Assembly (NCBI GenBank): GCA_003290165.1
Contig: QNQO01006212.1
Location: 62,001-126,000 of the forward strand
From: Berberis thunbergii
Lineage: Eukaryota; Streptophyta; Magnoliopsida; Ranunculales; Berberidaceae
DNA length: 64,000 bases
Direction of reading: 5' to 3'
The notes beneath the pieces were generated by a model, which ran no database searches, had not been told where the DNA came from, and was given only the letters and a program-made list of their open reading frames with translations. Of this stretch, positions 1-14,344 are shown piece by piece; positions within the stretch are counted from its first letter, which is position 1, and each line of letters opens with the position of its first letter. The position numbers were made by a program, and so were the translations under genes.

Positions 1-263
1 ATCTTTGAAAAAACCTGATATAACACAATGCAATTCAAATGATACAACATCCTACATGACATATAGAAGAACTGATTTTATGATGATAACATGTTGCCAG
101 TCATTACTACATGGTGCAAGTTAAGTTTCTGATCCATATTTTGGCAAGTCGGCGCATTATCATTCCACATCTGAAAGTACTATTGGGTTGATATGAAGAA
201 GATCAATGAGATGTACCGATACAAGACAGATGAATACTCCACTGACGCTGCCAACAAGACTTA

Positions 264-413
264 GATAGCAGCAAAAGCAACAGTTGCAATGAGGACAACA
301 ACAACTATAGTTGAATTTATCGCATTGTTGAGACCACTGATGTGCAACTTCTTTAGCCTCTTGGCAATCTTCCGTACTTGCACTCCAGTTTGATGACTCA
401 AATGTTCTTCTAC
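264..413 (-). pseudogene. Ankyrin-repeat/ITN1-like protein, C-terminal PGG-domain fragment
   Basis: Fifty codons on the - strand read as the start of the PGG membrane domain of plant ankyrin-repeat proteins of the ITN1/ACD6 type. A basic stretch (RKIAKRLKKLH) is followed by GLNNAINSTIVVVV and LIATVAFAAI, the first transmembrane helix. The family motif should continue with a PGQY-like segment, but a stop codon (261-263) follows AAI directly. Two tandem in-frame stops (414-419) close the upstream side, and no ankyrin repeats were found before them. In intact relatives this domain anchors the protein in the membrane. Here it is only a relic, with no sign that it is expressed. The overlapping 138-codon frame at 160-576 is a shadow in another phase. 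The family assignment is strong because of the near-consensus core; the boundaries of the relic outside the open stretch are unknown. Confidence 0.8.
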
Positions 414-800
414 TCATCAATGTTGTAAACACACCAATGCCTCCTTTAAGTTTTTTTTTCGTGGAGAAATCGTGTCTTATAATCCGGTAAACACTGTATT
501 TTTCTGATGTACAAAGATTCAAGGAGTTGTTCATGCCAAGTTGGCAAGCTACCGTTGTGCCATAGAATCTCAACAATTCAATCCCATCGTCTAGGCAATG
601 TTGAATCCAAATACTGCAAATGATAAACCTCTATTGAATCCAAAGACAATAAAGCAACAAACATGTAAAGAACTTATGAAAAGTATTTTTTTTCAACCTT
701 TCAGCACACTTTTAAGCTTGAGATTATATAATATATAATTCTAATAGCATTTATGAATGATAAGATAGTTTAAAGCAATTATACATAAAAGGTTCAAGTA
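414..800. other. Spacer without recognised content
   Basis: AT-rich sequence between the ankyrin-type fragment and the Met/Gln/Pro-rich tail. I see no coding similarity, repeat or RNA gene in it. It may include further decayed parts of the ankyrin-type gene, but I could not align any. Confidence 0.5.
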
Positions 801-1692
801 CTAACCGCAAATGATGTGAAAAAATGTAATTGACAAGATTGCACAACATAGATTATATAGAAGAAAAAGATCAAAATCTATAGTAATAGTGAAACTAATA
901 TCCGTTGTTGCTCCCATTACCCATATCGCCCCTAAAATCAAAATTGTGCGAGTAGCCAAAGTTGTAGAACCCATCGCCATCTGATGCCAAAGTTGATGTT
1001 GATATCCCACCATTGGCATTGTTGGACCCATAGGCACCAAAAGTTGTTGTTGCAGTAGAGGTTGCTAGGGTTGAACAAAAAACCGATCAAACTAATTAAA
1101 CCGATTGAACCGATCTAAACTGAACCAATCGGTTCGGTTAAAATTCGGTTCGGATCAGTTTCGGTTTTAAAAAATTCAAAACCAAAGTGGTCGGTTCGGT
1201 TTTCGGTTTCTATGTGATTCTAACCGACCAAATCGAACCAACCTAATATATATAATAAATAATATATATTTTATATATAAATAATACAATATTTTTAAAA
1301 TAGTTGGTCGGTTCAGTTTTATTTTGGTTTTGGTTTGATTTTAGCCGGTTCGGTTCGTTTACGATTTGCATAAATTAGAATCGGTTCGGTTTTGAATCGG
1401 TTTTGTTAATGGTCGGTTCGGTTTCGGTTTGAAAATTTTAAAACCGACCTAAGTCGGTTCGGTTCATGATTTAGGTAAAAAACTGAACCGTCGATTCGGT
1501 TTTCAGCCCTAGAGGTTGCATCGGTATCTGCATTGGCATCGACATCATTGGAGGAAACATGGCTCGAAACGCTGGTGGTTGATGATGAAACATTGATGGA
1601 TGATGATAAGGTAAATTACAAGAACAATTATCTCTCATCTCATTACCACCATTAACCATCAAATCCATCATACCATTAAACAAAAAATGTAA
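801..1692 (-). pseudogene. Met/Gln/Pro-rich tail joined in frame to an AsnRS fragment, interrupted by a hAT element
   Basis: Directly after the AsnRS-like residues RPRTNTI the - strand frame continues as LHFLFNGMMDLMVNGG, then a segment rich in Met, Pro, His and Gln. A hAT element (1066-1511) interrupts it and makes the frame end inside the element. If the element and one copy of its 8-bp target duplication are ignored, the same frame continues (PLLQQQLLVPMGPTM...) to a stop at 801. A second - strand frame across the same bases is also open. It is rich in Ser, Thr, Asn and Gly and ends in GNGSNNGY followed by a stop. I cannot tell which frame was the original coding frame. Neither matches a family I recognise; composition resembles the low-complexity tail of a transcription factor, which is only an impression. 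No splice site is visible at the AsnRS junction. Confidence 0.45.
1066..1511. mobile_element. Small non-autonomous hAT element with CGGTT-type internal repeats
   Basis: The 446-bp element begins TAGGGTTGA and ends TCAGCCCTA, an imperfect terminal inverted repeat. A perfect 8-bp target-site duplication, gaggttgc, lies at 1058-1065 and 1512-1519, which is the hAT signature. Inside are many repeats of CGGTTCGGTT on one side and of the complementary AACCGA type on the other, a common design for hAT MITEs in which short subterminal repeats serve as transposase-binding sites. It has no coding capacity, so it would need transposase in trans. It interrupts the open frame of the Met/Gln/Pro-rich tail, so it is younger than that chimera. 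Confidence 0.85.
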
Positions 1693-2196
1693 TATCGTAT
1701 TGGTTCGGGGCCGAAGATGGACGAGATCTCGAAGAGTTTCGAGAATGAGCCTAGTTTTAGGTATTGGGTATTTGGCAGAATCAACAGTTCCAACTTCTAA
1801 AACCCTTTTAACCCTAAGTTCGTTCTTCTGCTTGGTCCCTTCAGGCGGATTCTAAAGTTTTCCTTCAAGAAAAACACTGGTTTCATTGAACACCAGCTCG
1901 GCAAGCGAAACAACAGAGGATTCAACGATGACTTGCATATTATTGGGGCACGACCCATCGTTGAGTTCCAAGAAAGCAAAGTCTCCCTTGCCCTGAACTC
2001 TCTCAGTCTTCACCCAGCCACCCACGGAAACCTTATGTTCTGCGAAGGTTGCGCCACCTTCGGGGTTGAGGATGATTTCGCGAATGATTACGCGCTTTGA
2101 AAACTTGGACCATTGCGGGGTTGAGGTGGAAGAGAGATCCATGGTGGTGGTCAGTTGCGTTGCTAGTGATGCGCCACCGTCTTCTGCGGTGGACAT
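1693..2196 (-). pseudogene. Asparagine-tRNA ligase (cytosolic type), N-terminal fragment with one in-frame stop
   Basis: From ATG at 2196 the - strand reads an N-terminal extension and then the OB-fold anticodon-binding domain of a class IIb AsnRS: VSVGGWVKTERVQGKG, FAFLELNDGSCPNNMQV, FLEGKL. A TAG at 1852-1854 interrupts the frame. The same frame then continues as PPEGTKQKNELRV, VLEVGTVDSAKYP and the start of the catalytic domain, LRDLVHLRPRTNTI. Homology stops there, before the catalytic motifs 1-3 of the family. Intact plant enzymes have roughly 570 residues; only about the first 168 are here. The enzyme charges tRNA-Asn, which this fragment cannot do because the aminoacylation core is missing. 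No intron interrupts the copy, so it could be one large exon or a processed capture. It runs straight into an unrelated tail. Confidence 0.88.
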
Positions 2197-5100
2197 GGAT
2201 GGTGGTGGTGGAGTTGAGAGAGTGAAGAAGAGAGCAAGTGAAAAGAAGAGGAGAAAATGTGGTTTGTGAAGGATCTAAGATCTGCGATGTAGGTTTCGGA
2301 GTCGAAGTTTTTTTTGTAGGATCGAGTCCTTCTTAAACCAGAGCTGCTGTGAGTCGATTGGGTCCCCGTCGGCCTCCACTCTGTCTCTGATCCAGAGAGG
2401 TGCTCCGATGATGAACAAGGCAATTCATGATGAGTTGCTACCGTTGACCCCTCCGGTGCTTACACCCATCACCACGGTTGTTGCTTCGTCCTCAGTGCCG
2501 ATGGATTTTGTGTATCCTTTAATGCATCCTTTTCTGGAAGCTATAAAAGAGATTTTCTTCCCCTTTTTCGTTTTGGTATTCATCTTCTTCATTTTGGTTT
2601 GAAATCAGAGAGTGAAAATAGAGGAAGAAAGGAGAAACGAAACAAAGACAATGAAAACGGAGGGAGTTTTCCCTTCACTCTCCGTCTCTTCAATGATACG
2701 AGCTGACAGAAAGTTTACCTTAGCCGTCCATGTGCCTGGTTAAGGTAACAGACGGTTGGGATTGACATGCTATCACATCAGGCGTGATAAGCACATGAAG
2801 GGCACTTTCATCATGCAAAATAGGAAGAATGGTGACACGTGAGGTGTTTGACAATCAAGACACGTTGACTGGTAGTCTGAGAAAGAAAGTGCAATATAAA
2901 TGTTAATTGAGGATAAAACTGAATTGGCTATATGTTTTAGGGGAGGGAAATGCAATTAACCCTTTACAAAATTAAGCGATGAAAAGGTTATCAAACACAT
3001 TATTTTCTTATGGAGTAGAGACCGCATATTTGAATATCAGATCTGGACTATGATATAAAATTGCTTGTGAAAAAAAAAAAAGTTTGCTTGCGAAAGCATC
3101 ATTTGATTGTACTTTCAACTGCTACCTTCAGTTTTATAATCTTGATTAATCAAATTCCATCCACCATAGCTTTATTGTTCACGACCAACCAACATAACCT
3201 AATTATAAGCACTCCCAAGTAACCTTTCAAAAGAAAGTAGTCTAAGTTCTTACTTAAACCTCAACCACTCTATTTTACTTTTCAGACAGACAAGTTGGAA
3301 ACAAGAGGATATCCAAGTAGTAACCATTGCAACTTTCAAATTGAGTTATTATTATATCATTTGCAAGTTTACAACATTTCAAAAGCCAAAAACAAAAGGC
3401 AAAAAAAGGGTTTAAAGGAAGCATAAACAATGAAGAATAAGCATAAATAGTCATGAGTGTCATAATCACCAAATGCCTATTTATTTCATCACAATGCGAG
3501 GACAATTGTGCACTTTTTGACTCTTTGATCCCCTTCATTGAAAATAGAAAATTACTGAAATATTAAAATGGCCCGTTGCCCTATCGTAGAATTTGCACTC
3601 TCGTCACCTTCACTAGAAATAAAAAAAAATGGATTTAAAATCAAAATCATCTACAGCTGAGTGTAGAGTTATCTGTTGTACTCTACCACTCGTGTCTAAA
3701 TTAGTCACTGGGATAGGTGAGGGTGACATATAATTTGTAGTTTTACTAAGCATCCATCGAGTATAAAATTATAAACATTTGAGTTTGTGAGTGCGCTTTA
3801 GATTATGGCTCAACAGTTGTGCATTATTATCCAAAACCAAATTTCTGCCAAATTTAAAGGATGATATTGTGTTTTGCCATATTTCTGCAATTAGAAAATC
3901 TTCAACCCCGCCCTTCCATTTTCCACCCTACATTTCTATATTGTTTCTTCTTCTTTTTTTCTTACCACCCACATTGATGAACATGGGATGCACAAAATGC
4001 ACAAAATCATTGACCTTTTAGGGTTTGAAGTGCCTCCTACTATTCTTATCTGGCCTTCTTTTTAGTCTATTCGTGGCAAATCCTATTAGGCTTCCATTAT
4101 ACAACTCTAGTCCTCCTTACCCTTAGTGCTTTCACCACTTAAACAATTTTTTCTAGTAAAAAGACTAAACTCAATTAAATGAAACTAAAATAGAATATAA
4201 CCCCATGGACCATCTTCTCAAGTTCTTCGTCGTTGGATAATCCTCGGATTCCATTAATCACGTATCATGAAGATCATCAAACTATCAAGATCTTAGAAAG
4301 ATGATCTATTGTTGGTATTTTAGTTTTTTTCTTCTTCTTCTCCATTTAATTATCATCCTAAGAAATAGGAAACTTCCCTAGGTTGACTTGCAGGAAGAAC
4401 TAGTTATTAGGGTACCCAAAATGACTAAAACAAAGTCCATTGAAACATGATTCAACCATGGAAGGAACTCAAGTGTACCATGTGTTTCCAAACATGAAAA
4501 GAATATGCTTAGAATAAACTCATGCACTAACTCACCGACGACACACACTTCACACTTTCCAAATTACTCACTCAATTAGATAAAGAGTTTAGACACTCTA
4601 TCAGCCTATTAGCCATTCGACATGTGGCGTAATCAAATGCTCTTCTTCCCCATTATAATGAGAGGACCCCCAGTGTACCTCAAATTATCTTGATCACAAA
4701 AGTGAGTGGAGTTTGGTTTAAGAATAGTGAATTTGATTCGAAGATATCCTAAAAGAGGATATAACTATGGGTTTTTGTGGAGGTTTCAATTATATCTCCT
4801 CCCACAAGAAAAAGCTTCGTAGTTGTTAATGTCATGCAAAGAATACTGGATATTGCTTACTCTTTTTAGCTTGATTTACACATTGTTGATGAGATTTCCA
4901 AATAGAGACAATGCTTTTGAAGGGTTTTTGTGGTGTGTGTGTTAAAGAGATAAATATGAGGGTTTTTAAAGGGTTTAATAGATTGGAGTACTTTATTTTT
5001 ATCGATATTAAAAAATTGTTGTAGAAGATGGGTTTGGCTTGTAATCTCTTTAAAAACTTGTTTTTTGACACTTTAATGGTATCTTAGCATTCCTTAATAT

Positions 5101-5285
5101 ATGGATGATTGTATTTTGTTTCTCTTTTTATCTTTCATAAAAATCTTCACGTTTGAACCAAAATAATAATAATAATAATAATGCTTTTAAATAATAAATA
5201 ATTATAAACAAATTAGAGATTGTCTGTAATTTGCCATTGTAGCTAGTTTAGTTACTAGAAAATTTAAACTTTGTCCACAATTGAA
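2197..5285. other. Intergenic spacer, no gene recognised
   Basis: The first 250 bases form the leader side of the AsnRS fragment and are purine/pyrimidine-skewed. Several open frames of 60-90 codons exist (for example 2408-2602 and 3791-4021) but have no recognisable domain and the low-complexity composition of non-coding DNA. A short (AAT)n microsatellite lies at about 5162-5182. No RNA gene or transposon border was recognised. Confidence 0.5.
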
Positions 5286-5404
5286 GGTGTTTGTTTGCAT
5301 CACTCACAAGTGGCTGAAGCTTAAAAGTGGCTTTAAATATTATTGGTATGTTTATAGAATCCAAGCCACTAATAACAAAACTTGTAAGTGCCACTAAACA
5401 AATA
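5286..5404. repeat. Possible short foldback MITE
   Basis: A TTTGTTT...CACTCACAAGT arm at the left is mirrored by ACTTGTAAGTG...AAACAAAT at the right, about 120 bp in all. The arms are imperfect and I see no convincing target-site duplication, so this is a tentative call. Confidence 0.35.
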
Positions 5405-6687
5405 TAAGGTAAAGTGGTGTAAACACTTCTTTATAGATAAAATGATAATAATAATAATAACAAAAAAAGAGTTGCTTATTCACGAAATTTAGAAGAAAAA
5501 AAATTATGGTTTCTACTGTGTCATCATTACAAATAATTATGTAAACATTCTATAATTGTCGAAACACACATTCATTTTCAACGATAGCTCTTAATAATGC
5601 ATCATTAGGTTGTTTTATCCGGTAATGCCCTATACGACTATCCACAAAAAAAAAAAAAAAAAAAAAAAAAAACCTAGCCACAAAATGTGTCTCGTATCCT
5701 CAATCACTCAATTTGTTGCACATCACATGGATCGGGACAATCGATTGATCACAAAATGATCTTCAACATCAAATGATTGTTTTTTTTTTTTTTTTTTTTT
5801 GACAACAATTAGTACCATGGAAGCATTATGACCTAGCAATGTGTAGAGAAAAGAAGGGTTGGTCTGCATCATTCTTAAAGGCATCATAAAAAATGTCGAG
5901 CCAAATAAAGTGTGGTTTACTTAGTAATTGAATCTCCTCCATCAATTGTATTGCTTAAGAGTACTTCGAACTTTGGATGGTCGTCATGTGCCACGTGGCG
6001 TATGGGAGAGTCAACAATGTAAAGGCGTCCACCACTCGCCGCATACACGAAAAGCAAAGATTGGAAAGAGAATAATTTATTTTATTCCCTCTTTTGACCT
6101 CCTAGCCAGCCACCACGAGTCAAACCCAAATTCACCTCTGTCGGTAATTTATCATATCGCGATAAAATGAGACGAGTTTCTGACCGTACAACCACGTTGT
6201 GAGTCTAGTCTTCTCAGCCGTTGGATCTCACTTGTAAGCTGGGTCCTTACAATGCTTTGACTTGAGGTCTTCTTCTCTAATTTGGTTTTAGATTCTGAAT
6301 TTTAGATGGTTTTGGGAATGATTAGTATTGTTTTGGGGTATTTGTTGTCCTGATTTTTTTATTTATAGTAAATCATGTTCTTCCTGTTATATTGGTTTTG
6401 GTTAGTCTTTGTGAAGACGGCTTCGCATTTGGATCACATGGTTGAATTTAGATACTGAGCTCTAAATTAGTGAATCAATATGTTGGAACCTTAGTTTATT
6501 TGGTCGATGAGAGCGGGCAAAAATATTCCCATATTTATATTTACAAGAAAAAAAATGGTATGCAATGCACATTCATACACTATTAGTTTATATTACTTTT
6601 GTCAAATGTAAAATATTAAAGAATATATATATTTCGTTAACAGTGAAAAGTAACTAAGATACATTAGCGAAAAACAAATACAAAAAC
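5405..6687. other. Spacer with homopolymer tracts
   Basis: The stretch holds a poly-A run at about 5646-5672 and a poly-T run at about 5781-5802, separated by roughly 110 bp of unique sequence. It also contains short (AAT)n stretches. The two opposite homopolymers could be ends of small retro-inserts, but no target duplications were found. The 80-codon frame at 5928-6170 has no recognisable domain. Confidence 0.45.
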
Positions 6688-7555
6688 TAGGGGTGGGCAT
6701 CTCATCCCGCGATCCCGTTCTCATCTCGATCTCGTCTCGTCTCGTCCTGATTTTTTCGGGTCTTAATGGGATTGAATAATTCCATCACGATCCCGTCCCG
6801 TCCCGATTTAGAATGGGATGGGATTGGATAAAAATTTTCAATCCCGCCAATCCCGTCCCGTCTCGAGCTAATATTTATTATTTATTTATTTATTTTAAAA
6901 TTTCAATATTAGTGTAATTGAAGAAAAATGAATTTAGTTGAAATCAGTGTAATTGATATTAGTCTATATCTGCAACTACTTGATATTGGTTTATTTTTAG
7001 AATTCTAAATTAATTATTTAATTGCAAACTCTTTAAAACTCAAAATGGGATTGCTAACTACATTGGAAAATTTTATTTCGTGTCAAGACAATGAATTTAA
7101 TGATTGTTTTTTTAAGCAATAATGAAACATTCTTCTTAGCACCCCAAATCTACTCATCCTTTTGTTCACTATTCGAAATAGTAGAGCAGTTCCACCATTG
7201 CCATTATACTATCCACCTTTTAGTCATTCAAAACTCTGCAGAAATCTTAATTACAATGTGAATTTCAGCTATCATTTATAGTAGTTTATTATGATGTTGC
7301 ATACTCAATCTAAGGCTATCATTTATGTGTAGTTCTACGAATTGCCTTTGCCTCTTTTCAACTAAGCAAATTGGGTCTTGGGTAAGCAGTAATTTGTAAA
7401 AAAAATGAGAGCACGTTGATCCCATCCCGAACCTGTTTAGGATGGGACGAGGTCGGGATGAGGTTTTTTTCATCCCGTTTCCTCCCTATCCTGTATGAAC
7501 TGGATGGGATAGGAATGAGTTTATCTCGTCCCATCCCGTCCCGTGCCCACCCCTA
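6688..7555. mobile_element. Non-autonomous hAT element, GGGTGGGCA family, copy 1
   Basis: The element is 868 bp long, bounded by TAGGGGTGGGCA and its inverse TGCCCACCCCTA. Flanking 8-bp duplications, acaaaaac (6680-6687) and agaaaaac (7556-7563), differ at one base. Both ends carry 150-200 bp of short alternating repeats of the ATCCCGTCCCGTC type, the subterminal motif array typical of hAT elements. The AT-rich middle has no transposase frame. Copy 2 (18325-19575) lies in the opposite orientation, and a broken copy 3 starts at 50634. Confidence 0.88.
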
Positions 7556-7828
7556 AGAAAAACTATAGTTTGACATCCAAATGATGAAATAGAAACTGAA
7601 ACATTTGAAAGAAAAAAAACTTGAAATTGAAAGTGACCATCCCAAGTTAAATCCTTTGATAATAGATTGGGCTCTTTGTTGTGAGCTTTTCTAGCTTTAG
7701 GATGTACCATTTTCTTTGTGATTTGTCTTTTCTTAAAATAAAAAATCTTTTTGTTTAACCAAAAAAATTAAAATAAATGTGTGTTGCCTCAAAGGTTAAT
7801 TCTTTTGATTTTGAAAGATTTGATGGTC

Positions 7829-8484
7829 ATTGGGAAAGTCAAAAATAATCTTTGGCCCAACATGATAAGGAAGCCTAAAGATTTGGATTGTTTTCGAGAA
7901 ATCCAAAAATTACCCACGAAAATTATAAATAGAGAAAACCTAAGTTTGGGTCCAATGCAGCCCATGTCTGGGTCCAATACAGCTCAGCAAAACACTATTT
8001 TCTCAGTAGAGGAGTAGTATTCAGTGCTGACTACTATGCTTAACTGCACATACAAGCTTGCAGGAAAGGTTTCTCCAAACATGAAATTACAACCACCAAT
8101 GGGAAGTTACAACTATCTATGAAAGTTACAACTACCTAAGAGAAGTTACAACTGCCTGCAAGCAGAGACTCACTCATTTGCCACGTGTCTTACTAATCTG
8201 CCACGTGTCTCACTCATCTGCCACGAGTCTCACTCATCTGTCAGCAACTTACTCATTCTGCCTATATAAATAGTCAAACACATAGCCATCTGGAGGTAAA
8301 TTCTTTCTTGATTCACATTCTCTCTTCAAATATAGATAAATAAATATTTTCCTAAAGGCATTGCTCTAACTTTGGCATCGGAGTCCCCATGACAAGCACC
8401 ACACCGATGTTGAGAATTAATCTTCATCTTATGCAGATTGTTCTGCGTGATCAACACGTGATCCGGTGAAAATTTGCATCCACA
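7829..8484 (+). repeat. 5' LTR of the Tat-like element
   Basis: Matches the 3' LTR at 15993-16598 over its length. It contains a TATA box (TATATAAA at 8263-8270) and, just upstream, three to four tandem units of about 22 bp based on CTGCCACGTGTCTCACTCAT. The CACGTG-like core in each unit resembles a G-box, so this could be the promoter-proximal enhancer. The 5-prime end is mutated relative to the TGTGGGAA start of the other LTR. Confidence 0.85.
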
Positions 8485-8596
8485 AATTGGTACTTTAAAT
8501 CAGAGTTTAAATCAAACTCATTGCATGCTATCTTAAATTCATAAATAAATAAATAAATAATTGTTCAATCAATTTGAATTTTACTTCAAAGACACT

Positions 8597-11878
<3,282 letters not shown>

Positions 11879-12211
11879 TGCTTGCTGGTGGTGAATCGAA
11901 TCGAGAATCGAGAGTGATTGATTGAAGATGTGTTTGTTGTTGGTGTTCCCCTCTGTTTCTCTCACAAAAACTTCAATAGGGAAGAACTCCCTCAAGCTCT
12001 CTCTCTGCTAGCATTTTTTAGATGCTGAAATCAAACGAGAAGGACAGGGAATAGAAAGGAAGAGAGAAGAGGAAGGTTGGAGCAGAGAAACGAGCGGCAA
12101 CACATGGACGCGTGCCGACATCGCCGAAGAATAAGAAGCAAATCGTGCAGGGGATAGGAGAATGAGAAAAGGGGGTTTGCACAATAGAAGAAAGAAAGAA
12201 GGGTTTTTCCT

Positions 12212-12218
12212 TATATAG
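12212..12218 (-). promoter_or_regulatory. TATA-like box of the solo LTR
   Basis: The - strand reads CACTATATAAGG here, about 335 bases upstream of the TFIIB-derived codons. It lies where an LTR U3 promoter is expected and points toward the chimera. The region between carries pyrimidine-rich leader-like sequence. Confidence 0.5.
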
Positions 12219-12576
12219 TGTGGGTGGCTATTCGCCCCCACTAAAAGTCTGAGAACACCCGCCCTTTAACTCACCAAATAAACCCTAAAATTTTGAAACC
12301 TGAATTAATTAAATGTAACCATATTTTATTTAATTAAAAATAAAATAAAGTATCTTTATGAAATTTAGGGGTGTTACATTATACACACGTTAAATAGAAT
12401 CTCGTCCCGAGATTCGGAAGGTAAGAAAATTGACTGGATTTTTGAGAAATACGACTTGTCAAACAAAAGAAGATTTTAAAACACAAATTTCAATTGAATT
12501 TTTGAAACATAAATTATTTATTGTTATTGAAAAAGTAGGGGTGTTACAACACTTTCCATAGTTATTTTTCAACACA

Positions 12577-13910
12577 ATGCTGGAAATTCGAAACCAAACT
12601 AGCAAAAATAACGTTGAACAATCATCTGCCCGAACCAGACTGCCATCATCGCCATGGGTTCAGCCACTGGTAGTAGGTTTACCACCACCGATTGATCATC
12701 AATTACAATTTTCTGCCAAACGGGCAACAAAAAAATCTCGTAGGTCAGGTCTTCAATTTGACTAAAATATTGGAGGACCAAACTCAGGTAGTAGAATGAT
12801 TAGTGAGTATACATCCAAGGCTACATTGTCATTTGCTAATAGACCATGTGCATGGGAGCAGAAGTAGTCATCCATTGAGGGAAAATAATCCATCTGGAAG
12901 GAATCATACAAGATTAGGGCCACAAGCAAATGTGTCAGCTAGGCTCGGGCCTCAAACAATAGTTTTATCAAGGTTGGGCTCCCAAGCAACTATGCACTCA
13001 AGGTTGGGTCACATATGACGCCAAATATGAGTGATCAGCGCAGAAGACAGAATCCTGATAGATGTGAACAATGCAGAGGATCAGATCTGGATCATGATAT
13101 TAACTTGTCCCAAAACACTGCCCTACCATGCAGTCGATCAGCAGGATGCACCCAGGCCCTTGAAAGTTGATAATATAGCATGAATTATCAAATGAGCAGT
13201 TGAAGAAATGGAAAATCCATATCATACTCTACGTAGAGAGGTGGCCTTGGTAAACACTTCACCTTTTACAAATGACATTGAAGGGGATCATCTACCAATA
13301 AAGTTTAACATACCAACCTTTACTCATTTTCAAAGTGTCATGACTCTGCACAAAAATGATGACCCACTTATGTGCAAAATATTTGCTATGACTTTACAAG
13401 GAATGGCCCAAGATTGGTTCCACACTTAAACCTCTAGTCGATCAACAACTTTTGGGAGCTCTCCCTTATTTTCACAAATGAGTATTCATCCTATCGAACA
13501 ATAAAAAAACATGTTGACCACTTCATCAACATAATTTTTTTTAATGAATTTCTCCAATACTTCATCAAAAGATTCAAGGCAGAAATGGCGAGCATAAATG
13601 GGTGTGATGACCAAATTGCATCCTTAGCTTTCAAGAAGGGTCTACCCACAGATCACCTATTGTATGACAAATAGACCATGAAACTAGGCAAAACTCTTGC
13701 CGAAGTCTTCGCTATGGCAGAACGCTATGCATTGTGGGATGACGGAAAAATAATGCCAATGCACCAGATATACCTGAGAAAGATAATCAACTTGCACAAA
13801 CAATGCAGGTCCAAAGGAGGATAAAAAGAACAAGGGTAAAAAGCGTAGAACACGTTCCCCAACAAGAGACTTTTCAACCAGTGGAACATACACAGAGTTC
13901 ACCATTCCTA
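12577..13910 (+). pseudogene. gag remnant of the Tat-like element
   Basis: Broken frames with the Tat/Athila-type Retrotrans_gag signature. The stretch at 13208-13429 reads SPFTNDIEGDHLPIKFNIP, then LCKIFAMTLQGMAQDWFH in the usual positions (M replaces L in the first triplet). Further on are KKGLPTDHLLYDK, a stop, and LAEVFAMAERYALWDDGK. A short tandem repeat of about 33 bp (12909-13015) encodes four copies of an RLGPQ-containing unit. Stops and frameshifts make it non-functional. Gag would form the particle; here it only identifies the element. Confidence 0.8.
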
Positions 13911-13940
13911 TAAATCAAACTTTCCAGCACAGAAGAATCC

Positions 13941-13996
13941 TATGATTGTGGCAATTGACCATTTCACAAAGTGGATTGAAACTGAGACGTCCTAGT
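13941..13996 (+). pseudogene. Integrase core fragment
   Basis: About 17 codons read PMIVAIDHFTKWIETET, matching the start of the rve integrase core of Tat-lineage elements (usual form D-x-FTKW-x-E-A). It follows gag directly, so the protease, reverse transcriptase and most of integrase have been lost or moved. A T-rich and A-rich stretch follows at once. Confidence 0.75.
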
Positions 13997-14344
13997 TTTT
14001 TTATTTTTTATTTTTTAGAAAAAAAAAATGCAATGAACATATAAGAAAAACTTGATTGTATTTTATCTCTTCAACAATAGACTCCTCATGATTTGGTAGA
14101 ACATTCACAGAGTTCTCCATTACGGTTAACCAAATTCTCCACGAGAAAAACCAACCTTGGTGGAAGAAACTACCACCAATCAAAGGAGATTCGGCAAAAA
14201 AAAATCCGAACAAATATTTACATATACCTTGGTATAGGATATGTTATTTTGCTTCTCAGCAGAGAATGTGCCTTCTTCAATTGAAATAGCGAAATAGGAG
14301 AATTAGTTTTACATGCTGAAGGCATTCAGAAATATAAACATTTA

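Noticed and set aside
160..576. 138-codon open frame on the - strand
   Set aside because: It is a different phase of the ankyrin/PGG fragment; its Cys-rich stretch is the out-of-frame reading of the membrane helix codons.
2408..2602. 64-codon frame with a hydrophobic Phe-rich end
   Set aside because: No domain, no homolog recognised, and it lies in the leader-side flank of the AsnRS fragment.
12379..12548. Second GGGGTGTTACA at 12368-12378 as a separate short LTR
   Set aside because: The 5-bp duplication fits the outer end at 12548, not this one, and no matching 170-bp copy exists at the other side. It is probably an internal duplication of the LTR end.
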